From JBCCMF01 sp038747545 (GTDB lineage: Bacteria > Bacteroidota > Rhodothermia > Rhodothermales > JBCCMF01), in NCBI GenBank assembly GCA_038747545.1, contig JBCDJT010000093.1, forward strand, positions 1-19,995: a DNA stretch of 19,995 bases, read 5' to 3'. Below, one piece after another: positions 8,687 through 14,897 of this stretch. The position numbers and the translations under genes are program-made. Every line of letters starts with the position of its first letter. Position 1 is the stretch's first letter. Below the pieces are notes generated by a model that saw nothing but the letters and a program-made list of their open reading frames with translations, ran no database searches and was not told where the DNA came from.

Positions 8687-9148
8687 TCAGGGGGTAACAA
8701 AGACGCCGGGGGTGCCGGCCTCACCTTGCACAAACATGACGTAGGCGGGGAGGCCTGCCTGCACGAAGGCGTTCTGGACCTGCTCGGCGCGCTGTTGCGC
8801 CAAGGCATAGTCCGTAGCAAATACCGAAACGGTCAGCGAAGCGTGGTGGTGAGGCGCCATAGCATCGGAAATCTGTGCAATATAGGGCCGCATAGCTTCT
8901 GTAATTTCAACGTTTTGGCCCTTGTACGCTCGCCACATCGCCATCAGGGGCGCCTGCAAGGCATCGGCGATGGCACGCTCGGTAGCGTCCGGTGCAATGC
9001 GGATACCCTGCTCCAACGGGTCGGGCGGCGGGGCGTACCGTTCTTCGTTCGGCTCGCCAGCCGCGGTCGGGTCAACCATCAGCTGACCACCCATGATGAT
9101 GCCAACGAGCGCAAACAGTGTAGCAAAAAGGACGGCCCAGCTTGACAT
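8687..9148 (-). CDS. Hypothetical membrane-anchored protein upstream of the coiled-coil gene
   Basis: This 153-residue protein has an N-terminal hydrophobic segment (residues 4-20, WAVLFATLFALVGIIMG), which is either a signal anchor or an uncleaved signal. A mature region follows with a Pro-rich stretch (YAPPPDPLEQG) and helix-rich sequence. The C-terminal third (LTVSVFATDYALAQQRAEQVQNAFVQAGLP) is reminiscent of the beta-strand plus 'RAexV...LxxxG' helix of OmpA-like peptidoglycan-binding domains. The domain is incomplete, so I do not assign it. The start is ATG 9148: the open frame continues far upstream, but only as antisense of the multihaem gene. The gene is divergent from that haem gene and 12 bases ahead of the coiled-coil gene. 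Confidence 0.75.
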   Translation of the reverse strand: MSSWAVLFATLFALVGIIMGGQLMVDPTAAGEPNEERYAPPPDPLEQGIRIAPDATERAIADALQAPLMAMWRAYKGQNVEITEAMRPYIAQISDAMAPHHHASLTVSVFATDYALAQQRAEQVQNAFVQAGLPAYVMFVQGEAGTPGVFVTP

Positions 9149-9310
9149 GGGAAGGCTGTGGGGTTGGTCCCGCTTTGGGAACGGGGGTGGAATTTTCAGT
9201 GTGGGTTGTGGTGCGCATCGCTTCCTCAAGGACTGTGCCAGCCCGCCCAAGCAGGGAACCCGACACTGTGTGAAGGATTCGCGGCGTCCATTACGCTTCC
9301 CACTATCTTC
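9149..9310. other. Divergent intergenic region
   Basis: This 162-base gap between the minus-strand pair (8687-9148, 6371-8674) and the plus-strand cytochrome pair should hold both promoters. I see no clear consensus boxes or operators; only a short TCCC/GGGA inverted repeat near 9167-9179, which is probably chance. Confidence 0.4.
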
Positions 9311-11362
9311 ATGCGCTGCTCGCTGCTGTTCGGTCTTCTGATGTTCGCGCTGGCGGCATGTACCCCAGCCTCGCCACCGCCTCCGGTTGCGCAGGCGGTG
9401 ACCCCGGCCACCTTCGTGGGCGACGAGGTGTGCGCCAGCTGCCACGGTGAGCTCTATGAGAGCTACCACAAGACGGGGATGGGCCGCTCGCTCAGCGCCT
9501 TCGATGCCAGCACCGCCCCCGAGCGCTTCGCAGGCGTCGCCCCGATCTACAATGCCCGCTTCGACCTCTACTATGAGCCGTTGCTGCGCGGCGATACGCT
9601 CGTCCAGCGCGAGTTTCGCCTCGATGACAGCGGGACCGTCGTCTACGAGCGGGTACATGCGGCCGACTGGGTCATTGGCTCGGGCAACGCCACGCGGTCG
9701 TACCTGATGAACGTGAACGGGCATGTGACGCAGATGCCGCTGACGTGGTACGTGGAGCGTGAGCGGTGGGACATGAGCCCGGCCTACGAGCAGATCAACT
9801 TCCGCTTCAGTCGGCCCATCGCGGGGGAGTGCATGAACTGCCACAACGGCCCGTCGCCGATCACGCCTGAGACCACGACGCACTACGACGAGGTGGCCAA
9901 CGGCATCACCTGCGAGCGCTGCCACGGTCCCGCCAGCGACCACGTCGCGTATCGGCTGGATGGCTTCGAGCCACCCGAAGGCGAGCCAGACCCGCACATC
10001 GTCAACAGCGCCTACCTGGACCGCGACCAGCAGCTGGCGGTGTGCCAGCAGTGCCACCTGACGGGTACGACAGTGTTTGAGCCGGGCGAGAACATGCTCG
10101 ACTTCGTGCCGGGCGAGCCACTTTCGGGCAACCGCAGCGTCTTCGTCACGCGCGACCAGTTGGAAGACCCCGAGCGGTTCGGCATCTCGTCGCACGCGCT
10201 GCGGCTGGCCAAGAGCGAGTGCTTCACCGAGAGCGCGATGACGTGTACCACGTGCCACGACCCGCACCAGCCCGTGGCCGAGCTCGATGCGGATCACTTC
10301 AACACGGTCTGCCAGTCGTGCCACAACCCCGAGGAGACGCCCGAGCAGCTGGCCTGCAACCGCCCCGATGTGGCCACGCTGGCCGAGGCCATGACGGGCG
10401 ACTGCCAATCGTGCCACCTGCAGGAGAGCGGCACCAGCGACATCCCGCACGTCACGTTCACCGACCACTGGATCCGCCGCACACTGCCTGAGCCACGCCG
10501 CCCGGAGGACATCGCCCGCATGCGCACGCGCACGACGCCGTTCGAGCTGGTGCAAGTGGTCAACGACGGCACGGCGCCCTCGCAGGCGGAGGCCGATGTG
10601 GAAGCCGCCATCGCCTACTTCAAGTACTACGATACCACGCACCGCCTGCCCGACTACCTGCCGCGCGTGATCGACGGCGTGCAGCGCGGCCTCGCCGCCG
10701 ACGCCGACCGCGTGGAAGGCCGCATCGTGCTGGGCCGGGCGTTCTTGGAGCAAGGCAACGCGCAAGCCGCCGTCCAGGCCTTCGCCGATGGTGTGGCCGC
10801 CTTTCCCGATGCGGCACGCCTACACTACTGGCACGGCCGCGCCCTCTACGACGCCGGGCGCCTCAATGAAGCGCTCGCCCCGCTGAAGCAAGCCCTAGAC
10901 CTCCAGCCGAAGTTCGTCGAGGCCGCGCTGACGCTGGCCGAAGCCCTTCAGCGGTTGGGCCGTGCCAACGAAGCCATCGCATTTTACGAATACGTCATAG
11001 CCGAGGACCCTATCCACCACCCCAAGGCGTGGAACGACCTCGGCTTCATCTACTTAAACCGCCAGGCGCTTGACCAAGCCCGCACTCACCTTGACCGTGC
11101 CATCGCGTTGGATCCCGATCTGGCGGTGGCGCTTGTCAATCGCGGCGCCATCGCGCTCATGCAACAGACTGCCGATGCGGCGTCGTACTTCGAGCGAGCC
11201 ATCGCGGCCGATGCGGAGTACGCGCCCGCCTACGGTAACCTGGCCCTGATCTACGCGCAGGCCGGGCGCACCGACGAGGCGCGCAGCTTGTTGCGCACGC
11301 TACTTACGCTCACCCCCGGCGACCAACGGGCACGTGGGCTCTTGCAACAGTTGGGAGGTTGA
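9311..11362 (+). CDS. Heptahaem c-type cytochrome lipoprotein with C-terminal TPR repeats
   Basis: The 683-residue product starts with a lipoprotein signal (MRCSLLFGLLMFALAAC, Cys17). It carries seven CxxCH haem-attachment motifs at residues 41-45, 174-178, 201-205, 245-249, 312-316, 334-338 and 365-369. Spacing and extra conserved His residues resemble cytochrome c554-type multihaem modules, which move electrons in the periplasm or at the outer membrane. From about residue 430 to the end the protein is all-helical with several TPR units (for example ALYDAGRLNEALAPLKQALDLQP), which usually bind protein partners. ATG 9311 is chosen because it directly precedes the signal peptide; earlier in-frame starts from 9158 would bury it. 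The stop is seven bases before the next gene, a second haem lipoprotein, so both should be made together. Substrate or redox partner is unknown. Confidence 0.88.
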   Translation: MRCSLLFGLLMFALAACTPASPPPPVAQAVTPATFVGDEVCASCHGELYESYHKTGMGRSLSAFDASTAPERFAGVAPIYNARFDLYYEPLLRGDTLVQREFRLDDSGTVVYERVHAADWVIGSGNATRSYLMNVNGHVTQMPLTWYVERERWDMSPAYEQINFRFSRPIAGECMNCHNGPSPITPETTTHYDEVANGITCERCHGPASDHVAYRLDGFEPPEGEPDPHIVNSAYLDRDQQLAVCQQCHLTGTTVFEPGENMLDFVPGEPLSGNRSVFVTRDQLEDPERFGISSHALRLAKSECFTESAMTCTTCHDPHQPVAELDADHFNTVCQSCHNPEETPEQLACNRPDVATLAEAMTGDCQSCHLQESGTSDIPHVTFTDHWIRRTLPEPRRPEDIARMRTRTTPFELVQVVNDGTAPSQAEADVEAAIAYFKYYDTTHRLPDYLPRVIDGVQRGLAADADRVEGRIVLGRAFLEQGNAQAAVQAFADGVAAFPDAARLHYWHGRALYDAGRLNEALAPLKQALDLQPKFVEAALTLAEALQRLGRANEAIAFYEYVIAEDPIHHPKAWNDLGFIYLNRQALDQARTHLDRAIALDPDLAVALVNRGAIALMQQTADAASYFERAIAADAEYAPAYGNLALIYAQAGRTDEARSLLRTLLTLTPGDQRARGLLQQLGG

Positions 11363-11369
11363 GGATACG

Positions 11370-12284
11370 ATGTTGAGGATTGTGCTGTGGGGCCTGCTGG
11401 TCGCGCTGACGGGCTGCGCGGCGGGAGGCCCGAGCCGGATCGAGGTGCAACTCGAACGCTCCAACCCGGAGCCCTTGCTGCGCTACTACTTTGGCGCATA
11501 CGCCGCGCCGGAGACGGCTGACCCGTTCGAGGCCGGGCTGCTCGTCAACGAAGGCGACCGCTACTGGCTGAACACCGAGGGCTCGCCGCATGCCGAGGCG
11601 CTGACGGCCGCTACCGGACCCGATGGCGTGCTCACCTGGGACGAACTCAAGGCTTTCGTGGGCGAGACGTATTACGACGCCCGCCGCCTGCCCCCCACCC
11701 TGGACGCGCTCTACGCCACGCTGCCACAGGACTCGTCGGCATGGTTCGCGATTGAGGTGAAGGGCGTCATGACGGTGGCCCAGCGGCGCATCCAAGTGCC
11801 CGAGGCGTCGCTCCGCTACGCGCTGGAGAACTACCAAGCCAACGATCAGCAGCTGCTCTACCCCATCGGCACCGCGTTCGTGGCCACCCATACGCTGGAG
11901 GGCGACGTCGTAGAGACCACGCTCATGCAGAAGCGGGCCGACGGCCTGTGGGACTTCGCCACGTACGATGCGAACGGCCTCCTCGCGCCATCGACCACGA
12001 CCGAGCCCAAGGCGCTCAGCACGCCAACGCAGTGCGTGGGCTGCCACTCGGGAAACCGCGCCTTCGAGCCAGAGAAGAGCTTCCCCGAGCCCGCCCGCGA
12101 CGGCCCGCACGGACCACGCGGCATCTTCGTACCCGACGCGTGGCGCGACCCGGCGCTGGTGGCGTACTTTGACGAACACCGCAAGCGCAGTGACACCGTC
12201 CTCGGCATCTACAACACGCTGTTCGTGGCCAAACTGCGCGCCTCGGGCGAGGACCCCGACCTCTTGACGGCTGTCGGCCTCTAA
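11370..12284 (+). CDS. Monohaem lipoprotein, cytochrome P460-like
   Basis: The 304-residue product has a lipoprotein signal with lipobox LTGC (Cys16) and a single CVGCH haem motif at residues 222-226. The region before it (YPIGTAFVATHTLEG ... TLMQKRADGLWDFATYDANG) followed by the haem motif and a downstream Phe-rich segment matches the usual order of cytochrome P460 proteins. P460 proteins oxidise hydroxylamine or handle small nitrogen compounds. Here the match is by pattern only, and the Lys that cross-links P460 haem cannot be pinned down. Residues about 25-160 are an extra N-terminal region I do not recognise. ATG 11370 is preceded by GGGAGG at 11353-11358, inside the end of the upstream gene, which supports this start and co-translation with the heptahaem protein. 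Confidence 0.8.
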   Translation: MLRIVLWGLLVALTGCAAGGPSRIEVQLERSNPEPLLRYYFGAYAAPETADPFEAGLLVNEGDRYWLNTEGSPHAEALTAATGPDGVLTWDELKAFVGETYYDARRLPPTLDALYATLPQDSSAWFAIEVKGVMTVAQRRIQVPEASLRYALENYQANDQQLLYPIGTAFVATHTLEGDVVETTLMQKRADGLWDFATYDANGLLAPSTTTEPKALSTPTQCVGCHSGNRAFEPEKSFPEPARDGPHGPRGIFVPDAWRDPALVAYFDEHRKRSDTVLGIYNTLFVAKLRASGEDPDLLTAVGL

Positions 12285-12311
12285 TCGCCCTCACCACGCC
12301 CCTGTTGCTTA

Positions 12312-12680
12312 GTGACTATCGGAACTGTACGCCTCGTCAACGCCATTTTCTACGCCCACCACGGCGTCATGCAAGAGGAACACCGCATCGGCGGGCGCTT
12401 CGAGGTGGATGTGGCCATGGACCTCGACTTCGAGGAAGCCGCCCGCGAGGATGCGCTGGAGAAGACGGTCGATTACGAGCGCGTGTACAAGGTGACGCAC
12501 AATGTGGTGGTCAACAACAAGGTCTACCTGATCGAGCGGCTGGCGTATCTCATTGCCGAGGGCGTGCGCGCGGCCTATCCGCAACTCGTCGTCGGCATCG
12601 AGGTGACGGTCCGCAAGCCCAACCCGCCCATCGGCGCCACCGCCGACCGCGCCGAGGCCACGTACCGCTGGAAGGCGTAG
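12312..12680 (+). CDS. folB: Dihydroneopterin aldolase
   Basis: FolB converts 7,8-dihydroneopterin to 6-hydroxymethyl-7,8-dihydropterin plus glycolaldehyde in folate synthesis, as a cytoplasmic octamer. The product is 122 residues, the usual family length. Signatures are the N-terminal VRLVNAIFYAHHGVMQEEHRIGGRFEVDV block with the conserved Glu pair, VDYERVYKV, LIERLAYLIAE with the pterin-binding Glu, and the C-terminal VTVRKPNPPI with the catalytic Lys. The start is GTG 12312: the preceding in-frame codons run back to the stop of the upstream gene (TAA 12282-12284) with no ATG, and the next ATG would remove the first strand. There are 27 bases between that stop and the GTG, so it may be read from the cytochrome transcript. 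Confidence 0.93.
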   Translation: MTIGTVRLVNAIFYAHHGVMQEEHRIGGRFEVDVAMDLDFEEAAREDALEKTVDYERVYKVTHNVVVNNKVYLIERLAYLIAEGVRAAYPQLVVGIEVTVRKPNPPIGATADRAEATYRWKA

Positions 12681-12712
12681 CCCAACGCAGCAGCAGTTCC
12701 AGGACAAAATAG

Positions 12713-12732
12713 CCCGAAGCAATCCTTTCGGG
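12713..12732 (+). terminator. Possible weak terminator after folB
   Basis: CCCGAA at 12713-12718 pairs with TTCGGG at 12727-12732 around an eight-base loop, about 30 bases after the folB stop. No T-run follows, so intrinsic termination is doubtful. Confidence 0.25.
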
Positions 12733-12736
12733 GCAT

Positions 12737-12904
12737 CTAGTGCTGCCTCAAACATGGTGTTTCGGATTCGTGGCGTCCCTTTTGCCCCCCACCAGCGTTC
12801 CCTGCCCTCGCCATATCTACGGATATGACTGCGGTCAGGCGCCTTGATGGAGACCAAAATGACCAGCCTCTCGGTCCAAACGTGCATACTTGAGGCAGCA
12901 CTAG
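12737..12904. mobile_element. MITE-like element, non-autonomous
   Basis: CTAGTGCTGCCTCAA at 12737-12751 is repeated exactly in inverted orientation at 12890-12904. Beyond the 15-bp perfect arms, three of the next five positions also pair. Both ends read CTAG, which fits insertion at CTAG with a duplicated TA (as in IS630/Tc1-type elements, element proper 12740-12901) or a CTAG duplication (as in some IS5-type elements). The interior (about 160 bases) has no transposase frame. A six-base-pair hairpin, CATATC-TACG-GATATG at 12812-12827, sits within about one base of the exact centre. The two halves also show patchy similarity in inverted orientation (for example around TTTTG at 12780-12784 and its counterpart), so the whole unit could be a decayed foldback. 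No second copy is present in this window, so the family is unproven. Confidence 0.7.
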
Positions 12905-12966
12905 TGAACGCGTGCGCCCCAGGTGATGCGCAGGGCAACTGTCACAAATCCTTCCTGGGGATTGCT

Positions 12967-12994
12967 TTGACTGAGCAACAGTGTGTACCATGAT
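12967..12994 (+). promoter_or_regulatory. Candidate promoter of the accessory operon
   Basis: TTGACT at 12967-12972 and CATGAT at 12989-12994 are spaced by 16 bases and resemble sigma70 -35/-10 boxes (five and four of six matches). The putative -10 lies inside the dyad at 12981-13000. Promoter consensus in this phylum may differ, so this is tentative. Confidence 0.35.
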
Positions 12995-13000
12995 ACACAC
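12981..13000. promoter_or_regulatory. 20-bp dyad, probable repressor operator
   Basis: GTGTGTACCATGATACACAC is palindromic at 18 of 20 positions: GTGTGTA and TACACAC are perfect arms around a CATG core. A third related arm, GTGTGT at 13016-13021, follows, and TATCATG at 13001-13007 repeats part of the core. The dyad covers the putative -10 box and lies about 50 bases before the first gene of the cassette, the classic place for a dimeric repressor. No regulator gene lies next to it in this window. Confidence 0.55.
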
Positions 13001-13048
13001 TATCATGCGTACTACGTGTGTCCTCTGTCACCTCAGCTTCGATTTGAA

Positions 13049-13450
13049 ATGAAAGTTGCCTACGTTTTTGCTCATCCGCGTGCTGCCAGCTATAAGCTGG
13101 GACAAATGATTCTACCCCAGCTGGAGGCAGGTACCCACGGCGTTGATGTAGTGGGTATGTTTTTCTTTGACGACAACACCTTTGTGCTGCGCCAGGGAGA
13201 CCCCATCGGCGAGCGCCTAGCGAAGGTTGCGGCCGAAAAAGGCATGCTGATGATGATGTGTGACATGTGCGCCTTGGAGCGCAACCTGGCCGAGGGCGAA
13301 CCGCGCTGGTGCGGGCCTGATGGTGTGGGCCGCACCGAACCTGGCGAGTGCCACCCGTCGAATACGGTGGCAGGCGTCAAGGTAGGCTGCTTCCCTGACC
13401 TGTACGCTGCCCTGGCTGGCAGCCCTCCCGATCAGGTGATCACACTCTAA
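13049..13450 (+). CDS. Cysteine-rich DsrE/SaoD-like protein
   Basis: The 133-residue product has the short alpha/beta layout of the DsrE-like fold, known from proteins that relay sulfur or bind thiol-reactive species. The N-terminal strand is MKVAYVFAHPRAA, then VDVVGMFFFDDNTFVL and GMLMMMCDMCALE, where a CxxC pair (Cys71, Cys74) ends a strand. Further cysteines are Cys88, Cys101 and Cys114 (VGCFPDLYAAL), so five in total. The CDxCA and VGCFP patterns remind me of proteins named SaoD/DsrE family; I recall this from family knowledge and cannot confirm it here. It is cytoplasmic, with no signal sequence. ATG 13049 is chosen because earlier in-frame starts would begin inside the operator dyad. 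The stop is 18 bases before the oxidoreductase gene. Base composition is lower in GC than in folB and the other neighbours. Confidence 0.75.
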   Translation: MKVAYVFAHPRAASYKLGQMILPQLEAGTHGVDVVGMFFFDDNTFVLRQGDPIGERLAKVAAEKGMLMMMCDMCALERNLAEGEPRWCGPDGVGRTEPGECHPSNTVAGVKVGCFPDLYAALAGSPPDQVITL

Positions 13451-13468
13451 CGGAATGGCGGCTTCGGG

Positions 13469-14587
13469 ATGACAACGTATGATGTCGTGATTGTCGGGGC
13501 TGGCCCTGCCGGAATTGGCATTGGGGCTATGCTCAAGGAGTTGGGTGTAGAACGGATGGTGATCCTCGAACGAGAGACCGTCGGTGCTACGTTCACCAAG
13601 TGGCCCGAGGAGATGCGCTTTATCACGCCCTCTTTTACCACCAATTTCTTTGGTCACCTCGATCTTAACGCGGTTGTCTCAGGGACCTCGCCTGCATATA
13701 CGCTCAGAAAGGAGCATCCAACGGGTGAGGAATACGCCCAGTATTTGAGAGGTGTGGCCGAGCACTTAGAATTGCCGATTGCAGAAGGCGCGGATGTGGA
13801 AGCCGTCATTCCGTCCAAAGGCTCCTTTACGCTTCGCCTGGCGCACGGGAAGACGCTAACGAGCCGCTTTGTCATCTGGGCTGCTGGCGAATTCCAATAC
13901 CCCAACCTGCACGCCCTCCCCGGTGCCGAACTTTGCCTACACAGCAGCCATGTGCAGAGTTGGAAAGCGCTTGATGGCGATGAGTTTTACATCATTGGGG
14001 GTTATGAGAGCGGTATTGATGCGGCCATACACTTGAGCCGATATGGCAAGAGGGCTCGCGTCCTAGAGCGCGACCGGACGTGGCACACTCGGACAACAGA
14101 CCCCAGTGAGAATCTGGCCCCCTTTACCCTGGAAAGGCTGCAGGAAGAGATGAACTATGGCTGCATTGAGCTTGCTGGTGGAGTCACCGTTGAGGAGGTC
14201 AGCCTGGAGGATGGTACCTACGTGCTTCACCTCAAAGACCAGCCAACGCCTCTCAAGAGCACAAGGCCACCTATTCTGGCAACCGGGTTTGACACCAGCT
14301 TGGTGCTGGTACATGATCTGTTTCACTGGCACGAGTACGAACCCTATTGTTTGCTCACCGATCAAGACGAATCAACCAGAACGCCAGGCCTGTTTTTGGT
14401 CGGCCCTCAGGTTCGCCACGATGATCTGATCTTTTGCTTTATCTACAAATACAGGCAGAGATTTGGGGTCGTAGCGAACGCCATTGGAACTCAGCTGGGT
14501 ATGGACACAGCGATCCTTGAGCAGTATCGCAGCGAGGGCCTTTATCTAGACGACTTGAGCTGCTGTGGAGACGAGTGCGTATGCTGA
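13469..14587 (+). CDS. FAD/NAD(P)-dependent oxidoreductase with C-terminal cysteine tail
   Basis: The 372-residue product is a two-dinucleotide-binding-domain flavoprotein. GAGPAG at residues 10-15 ends the first beta strand (VVIVG) and binds FAD. ILERE at 32-36 supplies the acidic end of the next strand. A second glycine motif GGYESG at 177-182 should bind NAD(P)H. ATGFD at 271-275 and LFLVGPQ at 308-314 are the usual later FAD contacts. No CxxC redox pair of the thioredoxin-reductase type is visible in the core. Instead the protein ends in SCCGDECVC, with Cys365, Cys366, Cys370 and Cys372, the last residue. This tail resembles in idea the mobile C-terminal Cys pairs of mercuric reductase or large thioredoxin reductases. 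Substrate unknown: monooxygenase, reductase or persulfide/metalloid chemistry are all open. It is in the middle of a three-gene cassette and overlaps the next start. Confidence 0.82.
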   Translation: MTTYDVVIVGAGPAGIGIGAMLKELGVERMVILERETVGATFTKWPEEMRFITPSFTTNFFGHLDLNAVVSGTSPAYTLRKEHPTGEEYAQYLRGVAEHLELPIAEGADVEAVIPSKGSFTLRLAHGKTLTSRFVIWAAGEFQYPNLHALPGAELCLHSSHVQSWKALDGDEFYIIGGYESGIDAAIHLSRYGKRARVLERDRTWHTRTTDPSENLAPFTLERLQEEMNYGCIELAGGVTVEEVSLEDGTYVLHLKDQPTPLKSTRPPILATGFDTSLVLVHDLFHWHEYEPYCLLTDQDESTRTPGLFLVGPQVRHDDLIFCFIYKYRQRFGVVANAIGTQLGMDTAILEQYRSEGLYLDDLSCCGDECVC

Positions 14588-14781
14588 TGCAAGACGAGTT
14601 AAAGCAGCAGGACGTTCAGAAAAACGTCAGCGCGAAATGGAGCTTCCAGATGCTTGCCAGCATATCCTGGATCGTTTCTGTCCTTGTCTACGGGTCGTTC
14701 GAGCTGGGCGATTGCCTGCAGTTGGTCGCTGCCTCTGCATGGACGGTCTCCAATATTATCGACTACAACTCTCCACGCTAG
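14587..14781 (+). CDS. Tiny two-helix membrane protein of the cassette
   Basis: This 64-residue protein has a polar, charged head (MQDELKQQDVQKNVSAKW, residues 1-18) and two hydrophobic segments (about 19-38 and 41-58) joined by a short FELGD turn. The tail is IIDYNSPR. One cysteine lies in or at the edge of the second helix (DCLQLV). The start at ATG 14587 shares its A with the TGA stop of the oxidoreductase (TGATG at 14585-14589), a typical sign of translational coupling. ATG 14581 or GTG 14575 would overlap more. I do not recognise a family. It may anchor or feed the oxidoreductase at the membrane, but that is inference from context only. Confidence 0.65.
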   Translation: MQDELKQQDVQKNVSAKWSFQMLASISWIVSVLVYGSFELGDCLQLVAASAWTVSNIIDYNSPR

Positions 14782-14897
14782 AACTGCGCCATATCGCTTC
14801 ATTGGGTTGGCTCTAGCCCCCGCTGCGAGGTATCAGGGTTGTACGACTGACCGTGCTCTCTAAGGCTGCGTCGCCTGCAACCACCAGAGACAAGGCC

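Larger units (their letters stand above)
12681..13048. other. Long intergenic region with transposon-like element and regulatory dyad
   Basis: No gene is supported in these 368 bases. From left to right it holds a weak hairpin after folB (12713-12732), a miniature inverted-repeat element (12737-12904), and a 9-bp inverted repeat pair enclosing both (12717-12725 and 12959-12967). A candidate promoter and a 20-bp dyad (12967-13000) follow, with a further GTGTGT arm at 13016-13021. Short open frames cross it on both strands but none has coding character. Confidence 0.7.

Noticed and set aside
9149..10765. Extension of the 8687-9148 minus-strand gene far upstream
   Set aside because: The frame stays open only because it is antisense to the multihaem cytochrome gene; composition is Arg/Val/Ala/His-rich without domain structure, while ATG 9148 starts a proper signal anchor.
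12309..12938. Minus-strand open frame crossing folB and the MITE-like element, considered as a transposase remnant
   Set aside because: No DDE or helix-turn-helix motif is seen; most of it is antisense to folB and the part inside the element is too short to judge.
13454..13472. Five-codon frame (ATG GCG GCT TCG GGA TGA) overlapping the start of the flavoprotein gene
   Set aside because: Such tiny frames are common by chance; no stem-loop or codon bias suggests a leader peptide.
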